In this document: positions 39,448 through 46,670 of the stretch, piece by piece | Numbering within the stretch: position 1 is the stretch's first letter | Layout of the letters: every line of letters begins with the position of its first letter | NCBI RefSeq assembly: GCF_015223435.1 | Contig: NZ_VHKO01000020.1 | Location: forward strand, 1 to 46,670 | DNA length: 46,670 bases | Origin: Vibrio hibernica | Lineage (GTDB): Bacteria; Pseudomonadota; Gammaproteobacteria; Enterobacterales; Vibrionaceae | Direction of reading: 5' to 3' | Translations under genes and position numbers: made by a program | Notes under the pieces: generated by a model | What the model saw: only the letters and a program-made list of their open reading frames with translations | Database searches by the model: none | Told to the model about the DNA's origin: nothing

Positions 39448-40732
39448 TTAACGCTTAAACGTGATGTGCTCTCTTTCTTGTAGCTGGATGTGCGTTTGAG
39501 ACAATTGAGTTTCTGCAATGACTTTACCCGCGCGAATAGAGTACTGTACCGGAACTTGGCGACGAACGGCCTCAAATCCAGTTTCAGCTGGCAGAATGAT
39601 CATATTAGCCGGCTTTCCTACTTCAATACCATAATGATCTTGAATAGATAAAGTACGCGCAGAATGGTCGGTAATCAGTTTTAATGAATCATTAATTTGC
39701 TCATAACCCATGATCTGACAAACATGTAGCCCCATGTGCAACACTTGCAGCATGTTAGCTGTGCCAAGTGGATACCAAGGATCAAACACATCATCGTGAC
39801 CAAAACAGACATTGATATTACTGGCGAGCATTTCTTTTACTCGGGTAATACCACGGCGTTTTGGGTAATCATCAAAGCTACCTTGTAAGTGAATATTCAC
39901 TAACGGGTTGGCGACAAAATTAATGCCAGACATGCGTAATAGGCGGAATAAACGAGAAGTATAAGCACCGTTATAGGAGTGCATTGCCGTGGTATGGCTA
40001 GCGGTCACTTTGCTGCCCATATCGTATTTATGTGCCAATGCTGCAACGGTTTCGACAAAACGAGATTGCTCATCATCGATCTCATCACAATGAACATCAA
40101 TCAAGCGGTCGTATTTTCGTGCCAGTTCAAAGGCGAAATGCAAAGACTCGACACCGTATTCACGCGTGAACTCGAAGTGTGGGATCGCCCCAACTACATC
40201 GGCACCTAACTGTACAGCCTTTTCAAGCAGTTCTTTGCCATTTGGGTAAGACAAAATTCCCTCTTGCGGGAAAGCGACAATTTGCACGTCAATCCAAGGT
40301 TTCATTTCTTCTTTGACTTCAAGCATTGCTTTTAAGGCTATTAAGGTTGGATCGGAAACGTCGACGTGGGTTCGTACAAATTGAATACCGTTAGCGATTT
40401 GCCACTTTAAGGCTTGTTTTGCACGTTGCTTAACCATCTTCAACTGACAGCATGCCTTTGCGTTCAGCCCAGCGCTCGATACCTTCAAATAAAGTACCAG
40501 ACAAATTCCAATTAGGTTCTCCTGCCGTTTGTGTCGTATCTAAATGAATATGAGGTTCGCAAAATGGAGGCAAGACTAAATTACCCTGAGCATCGATAAC
40601 TTCGTTTTCAGATGTGCCGGATGTTGAGCTAATTTGGGTGATCACTCCATCGTTAATTGTGATGGTTTGCAGGTGTTCGTAGCCAGATAAACGGGCATTT
40701 TTAATCGTAAGATTTGACATAAAGACACTCAT
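39448..40732 (-). pseudogene. codA: cytosine deaminase, single-base frameshift
   Basis: Would convert cytosine to uracil and ammonia. Minus-strand residues from 40732 (or ATG 40720, MSNLTIKN) read through the metal site [17 protein letters not shown] and [20 protein letters not shown], then stop. The remaining three quarters ([19 protein letters not shown] to the C-terminus ITFKR, including [27 protein letters not shown] and [15 protein letters not shown]) continue in another frame. Removing one C of the CC at 40434-40435 (an extra G in the coding strand) would restore a normal enzyme of about 425 residues, matching E. coli CodA at the join. It is either a young pseudogene or a sequencing error; the damaged neighbour codB favours the former. 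Confidence 0.93.
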
Positions 40733-40754
40733 AGTAATTTGTTGATTAGTCGAG

Positions 40755-41288
40755 TTATTTGTTTAATTCGCTCATCACTGAGGGTGTTGGCGTTAGTTTA
40801 TCAAGAATAGGATTTAGGATGAGGTAGCATATTGCTCCGCCGAGTACCGCATTCAGTGGGACGATTCCTGGGATAAATTTACCCGAAGAAATCCCAACTA
40901 AGACAGCAATAATAGCGGCCCAATTGACAGTTTTGAACTCAGTGACTTCAAAGTTGAAATAGCGTTGACGATTTTTAAAGAAATCAGCGATGATCACGCC
41001 ACCAATCGGAGGGATCGCAAGCGATAAGAAAGTCAACCAACCGACAAAGTTATTGTATAACCATAATGCACATAAGGTACCGATAATACCGTTAACCATT
41101 GAGATATATTTACTCGGCAAACCAGTAATGTTTGAGAAACCTAAGCCTGATGCATAGAGTGCGTTGTCATTGGTAGTCCAAATATTCAATCCTAAAACAA
41201 TAATGGCAGGAATAAGTAGGCCTTGCGCCATCCTTACCTCGGAAATATCCGCTTGGCCTGTAGCCGAAGCACCAGCGGCGCCAAAAAT
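40755..41288 (-). pseudogene. codB: cytosine permease, 3' exon only (interrupted by group II intron)
   Basis: The frame from IFGAAGASATGQADISEV to the stop at 40755 matches the C-terminal ~175 residues of E. coli CodB (419 residues), a cytosine:cation symporter of the NCS1 family. Recognisable parts are GLNIWTTNDNALYASGLGF, NGIIGTLCALWLYNNFVGWL and PGIVPLNAVLGGA. Upstream of 41288 homology stops abruptly at the 3' end of a group II intron. The 5' part of codB is not in the window. The codA start follows 22 nt after the stop, the usual codBA order. Confidence 0.92.
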
Positions 41289-41327
41289 GTCGAGTAGACG
41301 ACACTTGTTACCAAGTGCCGCCCCTCT
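41289..41327 (-). ncRNA. group II intron domain VI
   Basis: Stem GGCACTTG-GTAA-CAAGTGTC with an outer part GAGG/CTACTC that leaves an A bulged. It lies directly between domain V and the intron end. Confidence 0.8.
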
Positions 41328-41329
41328 AA

Positions 41330-41363
41330 GAACCGTACGTGCAACTTTCACTGCATACGGCTC
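41330..41363 (-). ncRNA. group II intron domain V
   Basis: 34-nt hairpin reading GAGCCGTATGCAGTG... to ...GCACGTACGGTTC on the minus strand, with the AGC catalytic triad near the 5' end and a GAAA-like tetraloop region. Size and sequence are the textbook domain V. It begins inside the stop codon of the maturase C-terminal frame. Confidence 0.92.
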
Positions 41364-42872
41364 AAGCCTCCACTAAGGCATCATTGATACCCAGCAACTT
41401 ATAACGCAGTCGGGACAGGCTCTTTCCAAGAGTTACGAGCGAGCCTTTTAGTTTTCTCTTCACCAGATATTCTTGGTATTGAGGGTCAAAAGGGGTCGCT
41501 GCATTCCTGATTTTTACGTGTCGCTCGATGGGCACTTTAGCTATTTGGAACAGATTGAAGTGACAGTCCATGTCCATGATTTTCTGCCAACCGTGAAATT
41601 GCCACTGGCCTTTGCGATTAAGAAAATACTTATGAACAACCCAGTCTTTGGACTTGGTTGGATGACGTCTAACTGCCCAGAGCCATAGCGCTTGGAATAG
41701 TTTGTGGCCGCGACATACCCGAATACTTGTTTAGCAACACAGTGGCGATAGTAATTCGCCCATCCTCTGAGTTTCGGATTTATCAACTTGATAAGATCGT
41801 TAACAGGGATGGTTGCGTACTTTTTAATAAGTTCACGTAGGTTTCTCAAGAATAACAACGTGTTGGATTTGCTCGGTTTAATGAGCAATTTCCCTTTGTA
41901 CTTCCTGTGATTGAAACCCAGAAAGTCAAAGCCATCATCAATATGAGTGACCTTCGTTTTCTCTTCGGAGAGGGTTAGCCCTCTTTTTGCCAGAAAGTCA
42001 GCAATCAACGGTTTGATATCGTTCACTAGCACTTCCTTTGAAGAGCAGGTGACCACGAAATCATCCGCATAACCGATAAAGTTGGCCCTAGCACCCTTTT
42101 TCAGGGCTGTAGATTTTATTTGTTGCTCTATTCCCGCGAGAGTCATTAGCATCAAGGTTGGAGATATTATTCCGCCTTGAGGTGTACCTTCTTCGGTATC
42201 GTAGAACAGGCCCTTATCTACATAGCCAGATTTTAACCATTGCTCTAACATTCGTTTATCTACAGTGATATTGTCCATCAGCCATTCATGCCCGATTTTG
42301 TCGAAGCAAGCTTTAATATCTCCCTCAAGAATCCATTTCGCTGATTGCTTTAGAGCCAAACATTTGAAGCACTGACTGACAGCGTCAGCCGTGCTGCGAT
42401 TTGGCCTAAAACCATAGCTATTGAGGTCGGCAAACGTTTCGGACACAGGCTCTAATGCTAGAAGGTGGAGGGCTTGTTGCGCTCTATCAATCATGCATGG
42501 AATACCCAATGGCCTGAGCTTGCCGTTCTTTTTGGGAATGTAGATACGTTTGAGTGGTTTTGCAGAGTAAGCCTTGCGACTCAGTTGATTGACTGCTTTC
42601 ATACGGCGTGCATCTGTGTTCCAGGTGACACCGTCTATTCCAGGCGTTTTACTGCCTTTATTCTGAGAGACTCGCTTAACCGCAAGAAGCTTGGCTGAGC
42701 GAGAATGAGTCAAGAGCCATTGTAAGGACTTCACCTTACCGTGTTTCTTTTCTCTAGTTGCTTTTGCGATACGCATTTGAAGCTTCAATACGTGTGCTTC
42801 AACGGATTTCCAATCGATGGACTGCCATTGAGCGCCGTCAGAAGATGCACTAATCTCTTTCGAGATCATCAT
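41362..42872 (-). pseudogene. ltrA: group II intron reverse transcriptase/maturase, frameshifted
   Basis: From ATG 42872 (AAGGAGG well spaced) the frame encodes the RT domains: SKTPGIDGVTW, KPLKRIYIPKKNGKLRPLGIP, LNSYGFRPNRSTADAVSQC, EGDIKACFDKI, EEGTPQGGIISPTLM, the catalytic GYADDFVV and EKTKVTHIDDGFDFLGF, then the start of the maturase X domain, RGWANYYRHCVAKQVFGYV. The frame then shifts near 41707-41712. The rest (GHKLFQALWLWAVRRHP, ERHVKIRNAATPFDPQYQEY and a C-terminus ending DALVEA) continues in another frame to 41362. Total would be about 500 residues; no HNH endonuclease domain is seen. The intron is probably inactive. Confidence 0.92.
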
Positions 42873-43025
42873 TTGCTTTCCTCCTTGAATAAAGTTCTTC
42901 AAATTCTCTCACAATGGGAGACCAGTCGGAAGTGGGCTCACTTTCGTGATCAGACACAGGTCTGTATGAAGTGGTCAAGTAAAATTGGCCACTGATTTGT
43001 ATTCATTATTAAATCGGCGTTCTGA

Positions 43026-44189
<1,164 letters not shown>

Positions 44190-44219
44190 CTAGGTGGCCA
44201 AATTAACTATGCCACTTCA

Positions 44220-44343
44220 TATGGATATCTTTGAATATATTGAGATGTTCTACAACGTAAAACGCAGGCACGGTTCCAATAATCAATTATCGCCTGTAGA
44301 GTATGAAAAGCAGTATGAAGAAAGGCTAACTAGTGTCTACTGA
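44220..44343 (+). pseudogene. C-terminal remnant of a second IS3-family transposase
   Basis: Starting right at the IS boundary, a plus-strand frame of about 40 residues reads DIFEYIEMFYNVKRRHGSNN and then QLSPVEYEKQYEERL to the TGA at 44341-44343. This is the typical end of an IS3-family OrfB of a different subgroup from the neighbour. Its N-terminal part is not present in the window. Confidence 0.85.
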
Positions 44344-44398
44344 CTCGGTGGCTATTCAGACTATAATTTCGAGTGCTACTAATAAAGGGATGTTTACA

Positions 44399-46072
44399 AT
44401 GGAATATGACTACCTTTCTGTTAAGAGCTTAGAACTGCTCACCCTCAAACTAAACAGTTCTATTTACTCAACTATCGAAGATGAACTTAGTAAAATACAT
44501 CATAAAATGATCCACGATTCACTTGGAAAAGGCCGAGGTTTACAGGGATTAAACTCTCTTGTCGAGATAACAAATCAATGGTGGGACAAGCCACTACCTC
44601 AGTGTGTTACTAAATGTAATTTCACATTATATGACTTAAGTATTATCGTGCATAAATACTCAGGCACATTACCAAACATTAGTAACATTGGTCATTTTAC
44701 ATGCCAATCTAAACCAACATCCAACCAAGCTGACCTGATTATCCTATTTAAACAAGATGGCAAACGCAGTGAAGAAATAACAGTTCCACTTCACTACATA
44801 CTGAAGGCATTAGAGGAAAGAGTTACCTCACCAACTACAAGCTATCAAGTCTATGAGCACGCCTTCTTTTCAAAACAAGATGTCAAGAGAGCCAAAAAGA
44901 TAAAAAACCAAGCCTTATTTCTTCAGGCACTTAAAAAGAATTACAAAGTCTACATCGGCCTAACAAAGCGGTCATGGCAAGTTCGGTATAAAGAGCACCT
45001 TAGCAATGCCAAATCAGGTAGCAATTTGTGCTTTCATGAAAAATTACGCGCACCTGGTTCAGATTGCGTGAGGATTTCTCATACCATCTTAAAGGCAGGA
45101 TTATCTGCAGAGATAGCTGATGTCATCGAAGAGAGTGAAATTGCTCGCCGCTCTCTCAATGAGCTCTACCCATTAAACGGCTTAAACATGATACCTGGCG
45201 GCCGTGCTGGTTATGAATACCTACAAAACAAAAACTTATGTCATTCTGGCAGTTTTTCGCGTAAACCAAGAAACATATCCTACTCTGAGCTAACTGAAGA
45301 ACTCGCTAACAGCAAAAAGATCCTTAAGAGTTACTACAACCACAACAATAAACTAGTTAATTTTAAAGATATAGAGTTAATGCGTGCAAGCATCATCAGT
45401 TACAACCAATCTTTGATGGCAGGTAACACTCCAAGCGACATCACTTTCGTTGAGCCAATCTACGATGCCAATTTAGATAGCAAGATGTTTAATTTGGAAA
45501 TAGAGCAAGTTAAACAGGATATAGAGCTTACAAACAAAACGAGAGCTTCTAGTGGATTGAAACTGAAGTATTTAGGTATCTACCTATGGTCGATGACTCC
45601 AATTGAAGTATTAGACACTCGTTGTTGTACACGCTCTTACCTTTTCTACGATAGGTTGTATAAAAAAGTTAACCAAAGTGAGCTCAATTCTATTTTTTGC
45701 TCCAGGCGTGAATGTTTTGAGCGAGATAGCGGCCAAACACTTAATCCAAGCTCATGTACTCCTAGCCGAATTGGAGTTAAACCTGTCAATGCAATTTCCG
45801 ACTCTGCGATTGCTGCCAAAATAGAGTCTGAGTCTAATGGCTTGTTTAAATTGGTCGTAGGTACATTTAAGGACGTTAAAAAGCCATTTTTCATCGAAGT
45901 AACTTGGGATAGGGATCCCTTCAAATTTATTAAAGTCTCGAATCATGACAATTACTGCAAGCGAGGCAGTTATAAAAAGTTATCTGCAAAGATAAAAAGT
46001 GGTTCTCCTATAGATAGTCGAATCAAAACTTACAGCGAATTAGACGAATCAGCATTACAAACTACGAATTAA
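44399..46072 (+). CDS. unrecognised protein with central GIY-YIG nuclease-like domain
   Basis: 557 residues from ATG 44399 (AAAGGG at 44384-44389). A longer frame opens at GTG 44333, and ATG 44390 is also possible. Residues about 180-270 fit GIY-YIG endonucleases: NYKVYIGLTKRSWQVRYKEHL (YKV/YIG at 182-187, Arg196, His200), then AKSGSN, acidic IEESEIARR (Glu245 or Glu247 as possible catalytic Glu) and the closing Asn/Gly turn GLNMIPGG (263-268). Residues 1-175 and 275-557 match no family I recognise; there is no signal peptide or membrane segment, and a Cys-containing patch lies in TRCCTRS and CSRRECF. It sits between IS debris and group II intron ends. It could be a homing-type nuclease or a defence or mobile-element effector; none of these is proven. 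Confidence 0.75.
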   Translation: MEYDYLSVKSLELLTLKLNSSIYSTIEDELSKIHHKMIHDSLGKGRGLQGLNSLVEITNQWWDKPLPQCVTKCNFTLYDLSIIVHKYSGTLPNISNIGHFTCQSKPTSNQADLIILFKQDGKRSEEITVPLHYILKALEERVTSPTTSYQVYEHAFFSKQDVKRAKKIKNQALFLQALKKNYKVYIGLTKRSWQVRYKEHLSNAKSGSNLCFHEKLRAPGSDCVRISHTILKAGLSAEIADVIEESEIARRSLNELYPLNGLNMIPGGRAGYEYLQNKNLCHSGSFSRKPRNISYSELTEELANSKKILKSYYNHNNKLVNFKDIELMRASIISYNQSLMAGNTPSDITFVEPIYDANLDSKMFNLEIEQVKQDIELTNKTRASSGLKLKYLGIYLWSMTPIEVLDTRCCTRSYLFYDRLYKKVNQSELNSIFCSRRECFERDSGQTLNPSSCTPSRIGVKPVNAISDSAIAAKIESESNGLFKLVVGTFKDVKKPFFIEVTWDRDPFKFIKVSNHDNYCKRGSYKKLSAKIKSGSPIDSRIKTYSELDESALQTTN

Positions 46073-46108
46073 GCATCTCTACAAGTAAATGAATATTTGA
46101 TTCAATAG

Positions 46109-46135
46109 CCTAAGCTTCGACGAGTTAGGCTTTAC
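46109..46135 (+). terminator. weak terminator after the GIY-YIG gene
   Basis: GCCTA and TAGGC arms are separated by 13 nt, followed by TTTACT. Confidence 0.5.
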
Positions 46136-46194
46136 TAAATATCTAGTTATCCATAGCTTTAAAATTTTGCAAATGTCATAACTCATTAATGTCC

Positions 46195-46419
46195 GTGCGA
46201 CCTGAGGTCGTATGAAGCGTTGTTCACCGCTTAACGAGTGAACCATCTGTATCACCAGATGAACCTACGAGCCTGAATAAAGCAGCGGCTCGGACAATGT
46301 AACGAAACTTGGCCGTTGGGCTGAGTGGGAAAAGAATCGTGAGAGGACGTTCCTCCTGAAAACCACAATTCGGGTAAGTGCTAGGTAGTCAGTATGATGA
46401 ACGTATGTGAATCCATTCA
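46195..46419 (+). mobile_element. group II intron 5' domain, copy 1 (truncated at 225 nt)
   Basis: Begins GTGCGAC, the group II 5' end consensus (GTGYG). It continues with domain I-like sequence shared with copy 2: GTATGAAGCGTTGTTC, TGAATAAAG, ACAATGTAAC, TCCTCCTGA, CGGGTAAGTGCTAGG and AGTCAGTATGATGAAC. It stops at ATTCA where copy 2 starts. No maturase or domain V belonging to it is in the window. Confidence 0.8.
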
Positions 46420-46670
46420 GTGCGACATGAAGTCGTATGAATCGTTGTTCGCCACGAAAAGAGCGAACCATTTGTATCACCAAATGACCCTACGGCTCTG
46501 AATAAAGAAGCGAGCCTGACAATGTAACAAAGTCTATCTGATGGACGGGAACTGAATCGCGAGAGGAAGCTCCTCCTGATAACCACATAAATCGGGTAAG
46601 TGCTAGGGAGTCAGTATGATGAACAGAAGTGAATCCACGTCAGATGCGTAATTTCACAAGCAGCGGAAGG
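46420..46670 (+). mobile_element. group II intron 5' domain, copy 2 (continues beyond window)
   Basis: Begins GTGCGAC and follows copy 1 base for base, with many substitutions, through AGTCAGTATGATGAAC and GTGAATCCA. It then continues into new sequence (CGTCAGATGCGTAATTTCAC) to the window end. The substitutions in paired segments look compensatory in places (CATCTG/CAGATG in copy 1, CATTTG/CAAATG in copy 2), as expected for folded RNA. Confidence 0.8.

Larger units (their letters stand above)
41289..42966 (-). mobile_element. group II intron, 3' part only
   Basis: Holds the maturase gene, domain V and domain VI, and ends in CTACTCGAC (41289-41297) joined to codB coding sequence. The bulged A, seven bases from the end, is the expected branch point. 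The 5' side stops at the IS3-family element at 42967, so domains I-III are absent. The stretch 42873-42966 is presumably domain IV leader. Confidence 0.9.

Noticed and set aside
39448..40732. codA as two overlapping real genes or programmed frameshift
   Set aside because: There is no slippery run or stimulatory structure at the join, and the damaged codB next door supports decay.
41298..41351. Extension of the codB frame to an ATG at 41351
   Set aside because: Those codons are the intron domains V-VI, not permease sequence.
44333..44398. GTG 44333 as start of the GIY-YIG protein
   Set aside because: It would begin inside the tail of the IS transposase remnant and has no ribosome-binding site; ATG 44399 has AAAGGG at good distance.
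46265..46586. Two minus-strand open frames of 72 and 65 codons at the right end
   Set aside because: They lie antisense to intron domain I RNA, and their similar sequences only reflect the duplicated RNA.

Overview
The window is a conserved chromosomal backbone of a low-GC gammaproteobacterium, almost certainly a member of the Vibrionaceae. The evidence is gene order (greA-yhbY-rlmE-ftsH-folP-glmM-secG-tRNAs-rimP-nusA-infB-rbfA-truB-rpsO-pnp-nlpI, then holD-rimI-prfC, nupC-deoCABD, serB-radA and a second EF-G gene), a VF530-type small DNA-binding protein, and a general outer-membrane porin. The species cannot be fixed from the sequence alone.

Layout. 1-760: start of a porin gene on the minus strand, cut by the window edge, with a structured leader. 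761-15 kb: transcription and translation housekeeping. This covers greA with a leader attenuator, yhbY opposite to rlmE-ftsH behind a heat-shock type promoter, folP-glmM, secG, tRNA-Leu(GAG), initiator tRNA, and the rimP-nusA-infB-rbfA-truB-rpsO cluster. 15.4-18.9 kb: pnp with an RNase III-type leader stem, and nlpI. 19.0-21.7 kb: ubiV-ubiU divergent from ubiT, the oxygen-independent ubiquinone hydroxylation set. 21.8-26.2 kb: yhbS-like acetyltransferase, holD-rimI, prfC behind an 18-bp tandem repeat, a small cysteine-containing protein and a TatD-family hydrolase. 26.5-32.5 kb: nucleoside salvage, nupC then deoC-deoA-deoB-deoD, with CRP-type and DeoR-type sites. 32.6-39.3 kb: ytjB/serB, radA, mtgA, a second EF-G and VF530.

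39.4-46.7 kb is a different kind of DNA: a decaying accessory island. codA (cytosine deaminase) has a one-base frameshift. codB (cytosine permease) survives only as its 3' half, because a group II intron sits in the gene; the 5' part of that intron is missing, its maturase is frameshifted, and an IS3-family element lies where the rest should be. That IS carries a broken transposase frame and abuts the tail of a second, unrelated IS3-family transposase. Beyond it lies a 557-residue protein with a central GIY-YIG nuclease-like domain and no recognised family for the remaining three quarters. It is followed by two consecutive, similar copies of a group II intron 5' domain on the plus strand; the second begins inside the first and runs off the window.

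The most unusual material is therefore the last 5.4 kb: stacked retroelements and IS elements around an unrecognised GIY-YIG protein. In the backbone the best observations are regulatory: the greA leader attenuator, the sigma-32-like promoter before rlmE-ftsH, the paired CRP-like sites before nupC, and an inverted repeat covering the start of the small gene after prfC.
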